Assembly (NCBI RefSeq): GCF_900129155.1
Contig: NZ_FQVF01000008.1
Coordinates: 124,001 to 188,000, forward strand
Length of the DNA stretch: 64,000 nt
Direction of reading: 5' to 3'
Origin: Marinomonas polaris DSM 16579
GTDB lineage: Bacteria; Pseudomonadota; Gammaproteobacteria; Pseudomonadales; Marinomonadaceae
Position 1 is the first letter of the stretch; each line of letters starts with the position of its first letter. The notes below the pieces were generated by a model. That model saw only the letters and a list, made by a program, of their open reading frames with translations, was not told the origin of the DNA and did not search any database. A program made the translations under genes and the position numbers. Positions 1-10,200 of the stretch are shown here, piece after piece.

Positions 1-1
1 A

Positions 2-580
2 TATTCATTGCAGCAAGTTTTTGTATTACCTGGCATACGTGCTGTGCTGTTTGTGGTGTTAACTTTTGTGCTGGCACACAATATTCTGTATACCTATATC
101 GCCCCGTTTTTAGCAGTAGTTGATATGGCTGAGCGTACAGGTTTTGTATTATTGGTTTTTGGCATAATGTCACTGCTTGGTATCTGGATTGTGGGTGTGT
201 TTATTGACAGTCATTTGCGAGCAATGACTCTGGCCTTTACTGGTTTGTTTGGTTTAGCTGTGCTGGCTTTAGGTATATTTGCTGATATGGATCTCGTTGT
301 TTATGTTGCGATTGGCTTATGGGGGTTGGCGTTTGGTGGCTCAGCGACACTATTTCAAACTGCACTCGCCAAGGCCGCTGGAAGTACAGTGGATGTTGCT
401 CAATCCATATTGGTGACTGTTTGGAACATTGCTATTGCAGGTGGTGGATTGATTGGGGGAGTGCTGCTCGAGCAATTTGGTGTCAGCGCTTTTTCGCCAG
501 CCTTGTTAGCCTTGCTTATAAGCTCAATGATCGTGGTATGGACAGCAAAAATGCATGGTTTTCCACTATCGAAAGGGTGA
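2..580 (+). CDS. MFS transporter, C-terminal part (5' end outside window)
   Basis: The reading frame is open to the first bases of the window, so the N-terminal half lies upstream. The roughly 190 visible residues form about six hydrophobic helices with short charged loops, as in the second half of a 12-helix major facilitator protein. The Gly-rich stretch GGGLIGGVLL and the small-residue helix around SATLFQTALAKAAG resemble drug/sugar/purine efflux members (SotB, AraJ or PbuE type). Substrate cannot be inferred. A hairpin follows the stop codon. Confident as a membrane transporter fragment, moderate for the family. Confidence 0.75.
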   Translation, partial: YSLQQVFVLPGIRAVLFVVLTFVLAHNILYTYIAPFLAVVDMAERTGFVLLVFGIMSLLGIWIVGVFIDSHLRAMTLAFTGLFGLAVLALGIFADMDLVVYVAIGLWGLAFGGSATLFQTALAKAAGSTVDVAQSILVTVWNIAIAGGGLIGGVLLEQFGVSAFSPALLALLISSMIVVWTAKMHGFPLSKG

Positions 581-609
581 TTATCTTTTTTGACCTGATA
601 CTAAGTGCC

Positions 610-641
610 AGCCATTAGCAGTGAAAGTGCTAATGGCTTTA
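610..641 (+). terminator. Hairpin terminator after the MFS gene
   Basis: A perfect 11-bp stem (610-620 with 628-638) and a 7-nt loop follow the MFS stop codon by about 30 bp. The trailing T run is short (TTT), so it is a weaker intrinsic terminator than others in the window. It lies between this gene and the convergent regulator gene. Confidence 0.55.
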
Positions 642-694
642 GCAAAACACCACAAAGTTTGGCTTAGACTACATCGCTTTTTAATCTGATAAGT

Positions 695-2221
695 CTATGC
701 TCTCTCGCATTGTTGATAACAACTCGGTTTCCTTGGGCATACTGCGCCTCGAGAGCAAATCAACCGAGCATCGTTGTCTATGCCGCGTTCGATCCAATTA
801 ATGTTAAGTATTTTCGCTACGCTCATTAGGTCTTTTTTGATGCTTCTTGGGATCTGTGAGGAACCGCCTTTGGTGACGCAGGCTTCGCGTAGATCTGCCG
901 CGATGGAGAGGGCGTCTTTGCCTTGGGCATCAATGGCAGGATTCAAATCGATGCCGGAGCAAAGTACGTGATTGTTGCCTGCAAGATCTTGTACTTTGAT
1001 CGATTCACAAGCGTAAATCCGCGGCTCGTCGCCGACATTAAGAATCGATATTTGTGCAGAAGTGCCCGTGCTTGGTTCGCTTATTTTGCGAAACACAGAC
1101 CAGTGCTGACAAGGATCTTCCACCATACTCATATTGCCCCAAGGCAGTGGAATGCCATTACCACGATACACGGCTTTAAGTTTGCCCGGAGCGTAGGCAT
1201 CAAAATAATGCCAATGCGGATAAGGCGATGCTGCCGTCATACGGCGCATGGTGACGGATTCAGAAACACCCGCTAGTTGTGCGGTATTAATTTCGTAGCC
1301 ATTACGATCTAGCATTTGTCGAAATGGAACTTTTGGGCAAAGCAGTGCGCCCGCAAAAAAGCTACATTCGAAGTCCCGCCATGCGTACAAAATATCCTGA
1401 GCATCCATCCCCGATGATTGCAGTTTCGCGTTCTGCGCTTGTAAGGGCGAGATCTCATTTCGTCCTGTGACCAAGACGTTTTTCATGCCGTCTTTGTCGT
1501 GTAAAACCGTGTGACCAATATGCACCGCGAGATTGTATTTCAACCGTTGTGGCTGGGCCTTCATGATTTGGTTGATGTAGATTGTACTTGGCGGATCAAA
1601 GAAAGAAGTCACCACATGGCTTTCACTGATGCCCATTTCTTGTAAAACCGCTAACGGAGTTTTTCTAAACCACTTGATCTGCAAACCCATTTGCTTGGTG
1701 ATGGCGACAATCTCATCAAGGCTTAATGGTAAGCGCTTGAGTCCTACTTCTTCGGCGGCTCGCTCTAAATCTGGGAAATGATTTTGATGATGCTCTTGGT
1801 GGGCGCGAATCAACAAATGAGCAAATTGACGACCGCTGGTGCCAGTTTGGGAAAGCATCTCAGGAATGGCGATTTGTAGTATTTCTTTCGAGAACAAAAA
1901 GTTTGGCTCTAACGCCATACCATTAATGCCACCGCCAGACCCTTTTGTTGGAGTAATGGCTTCTTCTTCCGGAATATCATCTAAAAACCATTCGACATCT
2001 TTTTGAAAAACGCTGGCGATGACTTCCAATACGTCTTCACTGGGGATGCGTTTCCCCCTTTCTATCATGGATAAATAAGACACTGATGGGGCAGATTCTG
2101 CGTCTACTTTTATGCATCGCGCCGACAGGTCTTCCATCGTCAAACGGTTGCGTTTACGCAGGTTGCGGATCTTAGTACCCAAAAAATGGGCTTTGCGATT
2201 GAGGCTATTTTTATTTTTCAT
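695..2221 (-). CDS. XRE-family regulator with DUF3612/ScfR-like C-terminal region
   Basis: A 508-residue cytoplasmic DNA-binding protein. Residues about 12-70 form a Cro/C1-type helix-turn-helix (IRNLRKRNRLTMEDLSARC, then SYLSMIERGKRIPS). The long remainder resembles the short-chain fatty acyl regulator and DUF3612 families, which include RamB-type regulators of acetate and glyoxylate genes. A degenerate H-x2-H-x3-H stretch lies near residue 235. The last 20 residues hold four cysteines (C-x5-C-x5-C-x3-C), a possible metal or Fe-S site. It is divergent from malate synthase G across 143 bp carrying two overlapping palindromes. I infer that it controls the glyoxylate genes and itself; the sign of control and the ligand are unknown. 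Confidence 0.75.
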   Translation of the reverse strand: MKNKNSLNRKAHFLGTKIRNLRKRNRLTMEDLSARCIKVDAESAPSVSYLSMIERGKRIPSEDVLEVIASVFQKDVEWFLDDIPEEEAITPTKGSGGGINGMALEPNFLFSKEILQIAIPEMLSQTGTSGRQFAHLLIRAHQEHHQNHFPDLERAAEEVGLKRLPLSLDEIVAITKQMGLQIKWFRKTPLAVLQEMGISESHVVTSFFDPPSTIYINQIMKAQPQRLKYNLAVHIGHTVLHDKDGMKNVLVTGRNEISPLQAQNAKLQSSGMDAQDILYAWRDFECSFFAGALLCPKVPFRQMLDRNGYEINTAQLAGVSESVTMRRMTAASPYPHWHYFDAYAPGKLKAVYRGNGIPLPWGNMSMVEDPCQHWSVFRKISEPSTGTSAQISILNVGDEPRIYACESIKVQDLAGNNHVLCSGIDLNPAIDAQGKDALSIAADLREACVTKGGSSQIPRSIKKDLMSVAKILNINWIERGIDNDARLICSRGAVCPRKPSCYQQCERA

Positions 2222-2224
2222 TTT

Positions 2225-2245
2225 TGTAAAATTTACACTGTGTAA
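2225..2245. promoter_or_regulatory. Two overlapping palindromes upstream of the glyoxylate regulator
   Basis: TGTAAAATTTACA (2225-2237) overlaps TTACACTGTGTAA (2233-2245). Each is a perfect inverted repeat around one central base, and they share the TTACA half-site. They start 4 bp upstream of the regulator start codon and about 120 bp upstream of malate synthase. Position and symmetry suggest an operator for the divergent XRE regulator, acting first on its own gene. This is inference from sequence only. Confidence 0.5.
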
Positions 2246-2364
2246 TTCTTATTGTGAAATTTTATCTTAGTAGGGCATAGACTATAAATCAAGCAATCGT
2301 AAGAGAGATCAAACGAATTGCTAACCCTAAGAATCAGATAGATATAAGAAAGAAGGAAAGCGAG

Positions 2365-4566
2365 ATGAATATGCCCCAAGCTAAAAATAACAGTGTGATT
2401 CATCCAGGGTTTTGCAACTTCATCAATGAAGAAGTGCTGCCACTTCACGCTATCGAACCGACAACATTTTGGCGCGACCTTGAACAGTTAGTTGCTGACT
2501 TGTCACCGATTAATCGCCAACTATTGGCCACTCGCGATGCGATGCAACAACAGATTGATCAATGGCATCTCGCTCGAAAAGGCCAAGCCATGGACATAAA
2601 GGCTTATGAAGCCTTCTTGCGTGAGATTGGTTATTTGGTCACAGAAGGCGAAGATTTCACCATCACCACGACGAATGTCGATGAGGAAATCGCTCACTTG
2701 GCTGGACCTCAATTAGTTGTGCCAGTAAAGAACGCTCGCTTTGCATTGAATGCCGCCAATGCACGTTGGGGCAGTTTGTACGACGCTTTTTACGGTACAG
2801 ATGTCATTGCGAAAACAGCAGGACTAGAAACAGCTGTTTTGCACAATAAAGGCTACAACCCAGCTCGTGGCGAAGCGGTGATTGCTAAAGCCAAAGACTT
2901 TTTAGACGAAGTGTTTCCGCTGGAGTCTGGTTCTCATAAAGATGTGATCAGCTACGTGGTTTATTACCACCATTTATTGGCTTTTTTCCAAGATGGCAGT
3001 CAAACCGGTTTACAGCAGCCTTGTCAGCTGGTGGCAGTAAACGGTCAGCGCAGTGAACCAGAGGCCATTTTGCTAAAAAACAATGGCTTGCACGTAGAGA
3101 TCCAATTTGATCGTAACGGTAAAAACGGTGCGAAAGACCCAGCCAATATCAACGACATTCTTATTGAATCGGCATTAAGCACCATTATTGATTGCGAAGA
3201 CTCTGTGGCAGCCGTTGATGCGGAAGACAAAATTGAAGTGTATCGCAATTGGTTAGGACTGATGCAAGGCACGCTAGAAGCCAGCTTTAGCAAAGATGGG
3301 CAAACGCAAACGCGTCGCATGAACCCTGACCGTATTTTTACGGATTTGGACAATCAGGAATACCGTCTACATGGTCGTTCTTTATTGTTGGTACGCAACG
3401 TGGGTCACTTGATGGAATGTGACTTGATGCAAGACGAGCTAGGTAACTTTGTACCGGAAGGCATCATGGATGCGGTAGTGACAACCTTGATTGGCGCGCT
3501 GGATTTGCAACGCTCAGAAGGTATGACTCGAAACCGAATGCGTAATAGTCGCACTGGCAGCATTTATATCGTCAAGCCAAAGATGCACGGACCAGAAGAA
3601 GTGGCGTTTAGCTGTGAGTTATTTAGTCGAGTAGAACAGATGCTTGGTTTGCCAGAAAACACCATCAAGATTGGCATTATGGACGAAGAACGTCGTACTA
3701 CCTTGAACCTGAAAGAGTGCATTCGTCAGGCGAAATCACGAGTGTTTTTCATCAATACCGGTTTTCTAGATCGTACTGGTGATGAAATTCATACCAGTAT
3801 GCAAGCAGGGCCGTTTTTGCCAAAAGATCAGATTAAAACTCAGCCTTGGATTCAAGCCTACGAAAACCGCAACGTAGACATAGGTTTGCAATGTGGTTTA
3901 CCGGGCAAAGCACAAATTGGCAAGGGAATGTGGGCGATGCCGGATGAAATGGCGGCGATGATGACAGCCAAAATTGCGCATCCAAAAGCCGGCGCAAATA
4001 CGGCTTGGGTGCCTTCGCCAACGGCGGCGACATTGCATGCTTTGCATTATCACCAAGTGAATGTGTTTGAAGTACAAGAACGTATTAAACGCCGTCCGCA
4101 AGCGAGCCTAACGGATTTACTTACCATCCCGACAATTCCAAGCAATTTGACCTTGTCGGACCAAGTGATTGAGCGAGAAATTGAAAACAACGTTCAAGGG
4201 CTATTGGGTTACGTAGTGCGTTGGGTTGAGGCGGGCGTCGGTTGTTCGAAAGTGCCAGATATTAACAATGTGGGCTTGATGGAAGATCGTGCCACTTTGC
4301 GAATTTCCAGCCAGCATTTGGCTAACTGGTTACTGCATGGGCTTTGCGATAAAGAACAGATTGATGACGTGATGCAGCGTATGGCGCTGGTGGTAGATGA
4401 ACAGAATAAAACCACAGAAGGTTACCAACCTATGTCGTCAAACTTATTAACCAGTTACGCCTATAAAGCGGCGCAGGATTTGATTTTTAAAGGCGTGATT
4501 CAGGCAAATGGTTATACCGAACCTTTGCTACACGCATACCGAGTTAAAGCGAAAGCTGAGAATTGA
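2365..4566 (+). CDS. glcB: Malate synthase G
   Basis: Condenses glyoxylate with acetyl-CoA to malate, the second step of the glyoxylate bypass, in the cytoplasm. The 733 residues match the usual size of the G isoform (about 720-730; the A form is about 530). Family features include the RNSRTGSIYIVKPKMHGPEE segment of the TIM barrel, the following GIMDEERRTTLNL stretch with acidic metal-binding residues, and MEDRATLRIS near residue 640, which holds the catalytic Asp. The ATG at 2365 is preceded by a GGAAAGCGAG ribosome site. Isocitrate lyase follows after 48 bp, so the two are probably co-transcribed. Confidence 0.95.
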   Translation: MNMPQAKNNSVIHPGFCNFINEEVLPLHAIEPTTFWRDLEQLVADLSPINRQLLATRDAMQQQIDQWHLARKGQAMDIKAYEAFLREIGYLVTEGEDFTITTTNVDEEIAHLAGPQLVVPVKNARFALNAANARWGSLYDAFYGTDVIAKTAGLETAVLHNKGYNPARGEAVIAKAKDFLDEVFPLESGSHKDVISYVVYYHHLLAFFQDGSQTGLQQPCQLVAVNGQRSEPEAILLKNNGLHVEIQFDRNGKNGAKDPANINDILIESALSTIIDCEDSVAAVDAEDKIEVYRNWLGLMQGTLEASFSKDGQTQTRRMNPDRIFTDLDNQEYRLHGRSLLLVRNVGHLMECDLMQDELGNFVPEGIMDAVVTTLIGALDLQRSEGMTRNRMRNSRTGSIYIVKPKMHGPEEVAFSCELFSRVEQMLGLPENTIKIGIMDEERRTTLNLKECIRQAKSRVFFINTGFLDRTGDEIHTSMQAGPFLPKDQIKTQPWIQAYENRNVDIGLQCGLPGKAQIGKGMWAMPDEMAAMMTAKIAHPKAGANTAWVPSPTAATLHALHYHQVNVFEVQERIKRRPQASLTDLLTIPTIPSNLTLSDQVIEREIENNVQGLLGYVVRWVEAGVGCSKVPDINNVGLMEDRATLRISSQHLANWLLHGLCDKEQIDDVMQRMALVVDEQNKTTEGYQPMSSNLLTSYAYKAAQDLIFKGVIQANGYTEPLLHAYRVKAKAEN

Positions 4567-4614
4567 TTTTTATTAATGAATTTATCTTAAACAACCTAAA
4601 GAGCGAGAAATACT

Positions 4615-6216
4615 ATGCATACTTACAAGAATAAAACGCAACAAGCTAGCCAAACGATTCACTCACAAGGCCCAACTTGGGCGGCGATGAATCCAGAATC
4701 TGTGGTTAGAATGCAATTGCAAAACCGTTTCAATACGGGGTTAGATATCGCGAAATACACAGCTAAAATTATGCGTGAAGACATGGCGAGCTACGACAAA
4801 GATCCAGCAAATTACACTCAGTCTTTAGGTTGCTGGCACGGTTTTATCGGCCAACAAAAAATGATTTCTATTAAGAAGCATTTTGGCACGACCCGTAGCC
4901 GTTACTTATACTTGTCAGGCTGGATGGTCGCGGCGATGCGTTCTGAATTTGGTCCATTGCCAGATCAATCTATGCATGAAAAAACTTCGGTGCCAGCTTT
5001 GATCGAAGAGCTATACACCTTTTTGAAACAAGCAGATGCCCGTGAGTTACAGCATTTATTCAAAGAGATGGACGAAGCGAGAGAAGCGGGCGATCAAGTT
5101 CGCGAGCAAGCGACACAGCAAAAAATCGATAATTTTGAAACTCATATTGTGCCAATTATTGCTGATATTGATGCTGGCTTTGGTAACGAAGAAGCGACCT
5201 ATTTGCTAGCGAAGAAAATGATCGAAGCGGGCGCTTGCTGTATCCAGATTGAAAACCAAGTGTCTGATGCTAAGCAATGTGGTCACCAAGATGGCAAGGT
5301 AACCGTGCCGCATGAAGACTTCCTAGCGAAAATTAATGCTGTACGTTACGCCTTTTTAGAATTGGGTGTAGATGATGGTGTGATCGTAGCGCGTACAGAT
5401 TCTTTGGGTGCGGGTTTAACGCAAAAGATCCCAGTATCACAAACGGCTGGCGACTTGGCGGAACAATACAATGCCTTTATTGATGGCGAAGAAGTGACGT
5501 CACTGGAGCAAATGAAGTCTGGTGATATGGCGATCAAACTGGGTGAGCGTTTGATTAAGCCAACTCGTTTAGCTAATGGTTTGGTGCGCTTTAAGCCGAA
5601 TACAGGTGAAGATCGTGTGGTGCTGGATTGTATTACGTCTTTGCAAAATGGCGCGGATCTATTGTGGATCGAAACCGAAAAACCACACATCGGTCAAATT
5701 GCTGCCATTGTGAATCGTATTCGTGACGTTATGCCAAACGCGAAATTGGTTTACAACAACAGTCCATCTTTTAACTGGACGTTGAACTTCCGTCAGCAAG
5801 TGTTTGATGCTTGGTTGGCTGAAGGTAAAGATGTGAGCCAATACCAACGTGAGAAACTGATGTCACAAGATTACGATGGTAGTGTGTTGGCAGACGAAGC
5901 GGATGAACGTATTCGTTGCTTCCAAAAAGATGCAGCGGCACAAGCTGGGATTTTTCACCATCTGATTACCTTGCCGACGTACCATACAGCTGCCTTGTCT
6001 ACGGACAATTTAGCGAAAGACTACTTCGGTGAACTTGGCATGTTGGGCTACGTGAGAGAAGTACAGCGTAAAGAAATTCGCCAAGGTTTAGCCTGCGTGA
6101 AACACCAAGATATGTCTGGTTCTAATATTGGTGATGATCACAAAGAGTACTTCTCAGGTGAGCAGGCACTGAAAGCGTCAGGTAAAGATAACACCATGAA
6201 TCAATTCGCGGTTTGA
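4615..6216 (+). CDS. aceA: Isocitrate lyase, long form
   Basis: Cleaves isocitrate to glyoxylate and succinate, feeding the adjacent malate synthase so that acetyl units bypass the decarboxylating steps of the TCA cycle. The 533 residues match the long isocitrate lyase found in Pseudomonas and some other gammaproteobacteria, rather than the 430-residue E. coli type. The active-site loop reads KQCGHQDGK, with the catalytic Cys at about residue 222; the canonical loop is KKCGH, so one residue differs. IADIDAGFGN earlier supplies Mg-binding acidic residues. A GAGCGAGAAA ribosome site precedes ATG 4615, and a strong terminator follows the gene. Confidence 0.95.
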   Translation: MHTYKNKTQQASQTIHSQGPTWAAMNPESVVRMQLQNRFNTGLDIAKYTAKIMREDMASYDKDPANYTQSLGCWHGFIGQQKMISIKKHFGTTRSRYLYLSGWMVAAMRSEFGPLPDQSMHEKTSVPALIEELYTFLKQADARELQHLFKEMDEAREAGDQVREQATQQKIDNFETHIVPIIADIDAGFGNEEATYLLAKKMIEAGACCIQIENQVSDAKQCGHQDGKVTVPHEDFLAKINAVRYAFLELGVDDGVIVARTDSLGAGLTQKIPVSQTAGDLAEQYNAFIDGEEVTSLEQMKSGDMAIKLGERLIKPTRLANGLVRFKPNTGEDRVVLDCITSLQNGADLLWIETEKPHIGQIAAIVNRIRDVMPNAKLVYNNSPSFNWTLNFRQQVFDAWLAEGKDVSQYQREKLMSQDYDGSVLADEADERIRCFQKDAAAQAGIFHHLITLPTYHTAALSTDNLAKDYFGELGMLGYVREVQRKEIRQGLACVKHQDMSGSNIGDDHKEYFSGEQALKASGKDNTMNQFAV

Positions 6217-6246
6217 TTAGCTAAATAACAATCCGGTTGTATTGAT

Positions 6247-6283
6247 AAGGTCAGCAGTCTTCCCCCTGCTGGCCTTTTTTTGT
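6247..6283 (+). terminator. Intrinsic terminator after aceA
   Basis: A GC-rich stem (AAGGTCAGCAG paired with CTGCTGGCCTT, one G-U pair) with an 8-nt loop is followed by seven Ts. It lies about 30 bp after the isocitrate lyase stop codon and closes the glyoxylate operon. Confidence 0.85.
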
Positions 6284-6383
6284 TTGGTTTTCAATAGTAC
6301 TTAAATGCACTATTATGGATAAATCAGTCAATGGAAGCTGATGCACCTTAAACTATTAATGGGCATTTAATCTGAGAACGCTA

Positions 6384-8189
6384 TTGAATAATTCACGCTA
6401 TACGTTGGGTGATCAACAACTCAATGATATTAGCTTAAAGGATTTAGCTAGACGCTCTAGATATGGCGGAGTATTTTATTTATTAGCATTCTGGGCTGCT
6501 GCTTTTAGCTCTACAACAGCTCGTGAACACATAGACATTATTGGTGTTTTTTCAGGCTGTTTTTTACTGTTGCAGATTTATCGTTTAGTGTTATTTTTAA
6601 AAGTCTCTTCATCTAATGATATTGATATCTCCACGTGCTTTCCTCGTTATGCTTTTATCTACAATTCATCCGCTATTGTTTGGGTAAGCGGTTCTGCTTG
6701 GCTTTTTTACATTAACCCGATTGTCGACTTGGCAGTGACTATTAATATGATGGCCGCTGCAGGCATCAGTATTGGTGGTGTTACAGTACTAGCGCCTTCT
6801 TATAAATTAATGCGCAGTTATTTTGTGTTGATTTGTTTCCCCTTTGCCTTAGCAGCTGGATTGCTGCTAAACGAGCCTGGTAACTTGATTGTAGTAGGCT
6901 TAATTATTGGTTATGGTCTGTTTATTTTTATTACTGGAAAACAGCAAAATCGTGTTTACTGGCAGGCACTTAATGATAATTTAAAACTTTCAGAACAGGC
7001 TGAAGAGCTAGAAAAGGCGAAAGTTGAAGCCGAGCGTGCAGGGCAAGCAAAAGCCGATTTTTTAGCGGCAATGACACATGAAATACGTACACCAATGAAT
7101 GGGGTATTGGGGATGGCCCAATTGCTATCTATGGGCGACCTTAATGAACAGCAACAACAGCAAGTTACAGTAATCAATAATGCTGGCCGAACATTGATGC
7201 ACATTATTAATAATATTCTAGATTACTCCAAGATTAATGCAGAACAGTTGGAATTAGAGAAAATTCCATTTAGTTCACGCAATGTCATCAATGAAGTGAT
7301 GTTATTACTTTCCCCTCAGTTTGATAAAAAGCCAATAAAGCTAACTTGTGCTATCGATGATATTCCAGAATTAGTGCGAGGTGACCCTTATCGGCTTCAT
7401 CAAATCCTCTATAACCTTGTTGGGAATGCGTTTAAATTTACTGATGAAGGTGAAATATCTATTGAGGTTTCTTGTAAGGAAAGTGATGAAAAAAACACTA
7501 TCATTTTATCTTTTGCCATTAGGGACTCAGGTATTGGTATATCTCCTGAAAACCAGCAGAAAATTTTTGAACAGTTTTATCAGGTTAGTCATTTTAATCC
7601 CAATATCCGAGGTACTGGGTTGGGGTTAAGCATTACTAAACGTTTAGTGGACCTCATGGGTGGGACTATGTCGGTTGAGAGCATCGTTGGTACAGGAAGT
7701 GTGTTCACCGTAACTCTGCCATTCATACTTCCTAGTGAAGATGTGTTGAATCAACCTTTATTAGAGTCTACAGATAAATTCGAAATAAGTGATGTGCAAC
7801 GGCCACTGCATATTTTGTTGGCCGAAGATAATAAAGTAAATCAAATGATCTGCGAGCAATTTTTCTTAAAGTTGGGATGTTCTGTAGATTTGGCTGAAAC
7901 AGGTGTAATGGCGCTGGAGAAATTTAATAGCTCCCAGCGTTACGATATTATTTTTATGGATTGTAATATGCCTGAAATGGATGGTTTTTTAGCCACAGTT
8001 GCTATTAGACAGATTGAGAAAGATAAAGGCTTTAATCAAACACCGATAATTGCTCTGACTGCTCATGTAGAGGAGAGTGTAAAACGGAAATGTCTTGAAT
8101 CAGGAATGAACACTTTTTTAAGTAAACCTTTTTTGTTTGAAGACTTAGAGTCCATAGTTAACAAAGTACGGATGGGAAAGATTTTTTAG
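6384..8189 (+). CDS. Hybrid sensor histidine kinase with receiver domain
   Basis: A 601-residue membrane phosphorelay protein. Residues about 30-190 contain six or so hydrophobic helices with no large periplasmic loop, so the signal is probably sensed in the membrane. A coiled coil (about 195-218) leads to a HisKA domain with phospho-acceptor His in MTHEIRTPMNG. An ATPase domain follows (NLVGNAFKFT, then DSGIGI and GTGLGLSI), and a C-terminal receiver with phospho-Asp in MDCNMPEMDG. No Hpt domain is present, so an external Hpt is expected. The start is taken as TTG 6384 because no ATG lies in frame before the membrane region; no convincing ribosome site is visible. The cognate regulator is not adjacent. 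Confidence 0.88.
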   Translation: MNNSRYTLGDQQLNDISLKDLARRSRYGGVFYLLAFWAAAFSSTTAREHIDIIGVFSGCFLLLQIYRLVLFLKVSSSNDIDISTCFPRYAFIYNSSAIVWVSGSAWLFYINPIVDLAVTINMMAAAGISIGGVTVLAPSYKLMRSYFVLICFPFALAAGLLLNEPGNLIVVGLIIGYGLFIFITGKQQNRVYWQALNDNLKLSEQAEELEKAKVEAERAGQAKADFLAAMTHEIRTPMNGVLGMAQLLSMGDLNEQQQQQVTVINNAGRTLMHIINNILDYSKINAEQLELEKIPFSSRNVINEVMLLLSPQFDKKPIKLTCAIDDIPELVRGDPYRLHQILYNLVGNAFKFTDEGEISIEVSCKESDEKNTIILSFAIRDSGIGISPENQQKIFEQFYQVSHFNPNIRGTGLGLSITKRLVDLMGGTMSVESIVGTGSVFTVTLPFILPSEDVLNQPLLESTDKFEISDVQRPLHILLAEDNKVNQMICEQFFLKLGCSVDLAETGVMALEKFNSSQRYDIIFMDCNMPEMDGFLATVAIRQIEKDKGFNQTPIIALTAHVEESVKRKCLESGMNTFLSKPFLFEDLESIVNKVRMGKIF

Positions 8190-8429
8190 ACTGGCTTAAA
8201 TCGAATTATTTATACAATCGCGATGATGTTTACTAGTTAATTGATCCTAAAGGTCAGTAGCTCTACTTCCTTAGCTTTTTATTCATATCATTTTTTTTGT
8301 GACTTATTTTACTATTAAATTCTATAGTTTTTTTCTTAGGCGCTAGATAAAAACGAAATATTGTTTTAAATTGCTCGCAATAAATGGCTACAGGTTGTGG
8401 CTTTACCATTCACATAAGGATCGTTCTCT

Positions 8430-10097
8430 ATGCTCTCCTCCCTTAAACTAAGAATCTATTTTCTAGCGTTTGTCCCATTTTTATTAATTGCCATTATCAG
8501 TGCTGTCACTCAAATTCATACGTTAGATAGCGTGAATGATGGTATTTCTAGTCTTGTACGAGATGCTACGATTGAAACTGAAAAAAAACGATTAGTAACA
8601 GTCATTGATTCTTCTATCAGTCTTATTCAGCCTGAAATAAATAAACCGGGAACGGAAGGGCTTGAAGGTGCGTTGGCTCTGTTAAAAACCTATAAATTTG
8701 ATGGTGGGGATGGTTACTTATATGCCTATGACACTAAAGGTATGAGGTTGATGCATGGTGCTGGTGCTCAATTGGTCAATGTGATTGATTTAAAAGACCA
8801 GTATGGCAATTTTATTATCAAAGATATTATTGACACAGCAACTATAGGAAATGGCTTTAGTGAGTTTTATTGGCCGAAGCCTGGTGAAAAAGAGGCTATT
8901 AAAAAATATGGTTACGCTGTTTATATTAAAAAATGGGATGTCGTCATTGGTACTGGGTTCTATATTGATAGTGCAGATAAGATTACTTCAGAAATAAATC
9001 ACTCGATGGGCATGATTCAGCGCGACAGTTTGTTTGTTGCTTTCGCTATTTTAGCAGGTGTTTTTGCTATGCTTGCCGGGATGGTTTTATTGTCTTCGCG
9101 AACAGTGTTAGGTCCGCTAGATACCCTAAGTATTGCTGTTAAGCAATTAGCTAACGGAGAGGGCGATTTAACTAGAAAATTGCCTTCAAGTTCAATTGAT
9201 ATTTTGAATCAAATTTCTTCTGATTTTAATACTTTTTTAGCAACAATGTCGGTTGATATCAGTCACCTAAAACGTTCAAGTAGTGCATTGATTGGTATTT
9301 CGGTTAAGTCTAATGAACAGCGGAAAAAATTGACTAAAGTATCTGATCGTCAAATCAATGAAACTAATTTAGTAGCTAGTGCGATTGAAGAAATGAAAGC
9401 AAACTCTAATGAGATTGCTGGAAATGCTGAGTCTACGCGTTTGTCGGCTGAAAGCACCGAGAAAGAAATTCAGCAGGTTTTGCTGCAGGTTCAGCTATCA
9501 AGTAATCAGCTTGAAGAATTAAGCTTGGTATTGAATACGGTTGAGCAATCAATTGGGGTTTTGGGTGCGAACGTTGATGAAATTAATTTGGTGCTTGGGG
9601 TTATTCAAGGCATCTCGGAACAGACAAATCTTTTGGCTTTGAATGCCGCCATTGAAGCTGCCAGAGCAGGTGAGCAAGGGCGAGGTTTTGCTGTAGTAGC
9701 AGATGAAGTGAGAGGGCTGGCTCAACGTAGTCAACAAAGTACGATAGAGATTAAAGACATACTTGATAAGCTCCAACTTAGTGCTATAAAGGCGACAGAG
9801 GAAATGAGCGAATCCCTTAAACGACGAGAAGCAGTTGTTGAGGCAATGGCAAAAATTAATGAGATTATTCATTCTAGCAGCCAATCAATTAGAAATTTGA
9901 CACAAATGAATGTTCAGGTTTCTACCGCAGCCTACCAACAATCTCAGGTAGCTAGTGATATTGCTAAAAACGTTGTTGGTATTGCCGAACTTGCTAAAAA
10001 CATTGGTGAGGATTCTTCTCATACAGCGGAACAAATGGCTTTGTTAGAAGATCAGGCTCATGTGATTAAAGAGGTGAGCGATAAATTCAAAGTTTGA
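8430..10097 (+). CDS. Methyl-accepting chemotaxis protein with Cache sensor
   Basis: A 555-residue chemoreceptor. One transmembrane helix (about 9-29) precedes a periplasmic single-Cache domain (about 35-190) of the Cache_2 type, recognisable by [10 protein letters not shown] and the later [13 protein letters not shown] second helix (about 196-222) leads to HAMP and the cytoplasmic signalling domain, whose hairpin tip reads [20 protein letters not shown]. Cache domains of this kind often bind small organic acids; the ligand here is unknown. The gene stands alone with its own AAGGA ribosome site and no other chemotaxis genes nearby, consistent with a dispersed receptor feeding a CheA/CheW array elsewhere. 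Confidence 0.92.
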   Translation: MLSSLKLRIYFLAFVPFLLIAIISAVTQIHTLDSVNDGISSLVRDATIETEKKRLVTVIDSSISLIQPEINKPGTEGLEGALALLKTYKFDGGDGYLYAYDTKGMRLMHGAGAQLVNVIDLKDQYGNFIIKDIIDTATIGNGFSEFYWPKPGEKEAIKKYGYAVYIKKWDVVIGTGFYIDSADKITSEINHSMGMIQRDSLFVAFAILAGVFAMLAGMVLLSSRTVLGPLDTLSIAVKQLANGEGDLTRKLPSSSIDILNQISSDFNTFLATMSVDISHLKRSSSALIGISVKSNEQRKKLTKVSDRQINETNLVASAIEEMKANSNEIAGNAESTRLSAESTEKEIQQVLLQVQLSSNQLEELSLVLNTVEQSIGVLGANVDEINLVLGVIQGISEQTNLLALNAAIEAARAGEQGRGFAVVADEVRGLAQRSQQSTIEIKDILDKLQLSAIKATEEMSESLKRREAVVEAMAKINEIIHSSSQSIRNLTQMNVQVSTAAYQQSQVASDIAKNVVGIAELAKNIGEDSSHTAEQMALLEDQAHVIKEVSDKFKV

Positions 10098-10200
10098 TAG
10101 CAAATCTTAGGCTTTGAAGATTTTGAATAGAATGGACCAAATTTGTCTTTTGCTCCTAGGTTACTTTGCATGAGTCAGTGATATTTAACGGAGTATCTGT

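Noticed and set aside
923..1276. 117-codon antisense frame inside the glyoxylate regulator
   Set aside because: A shadow of a well-supported gene on the other strand.
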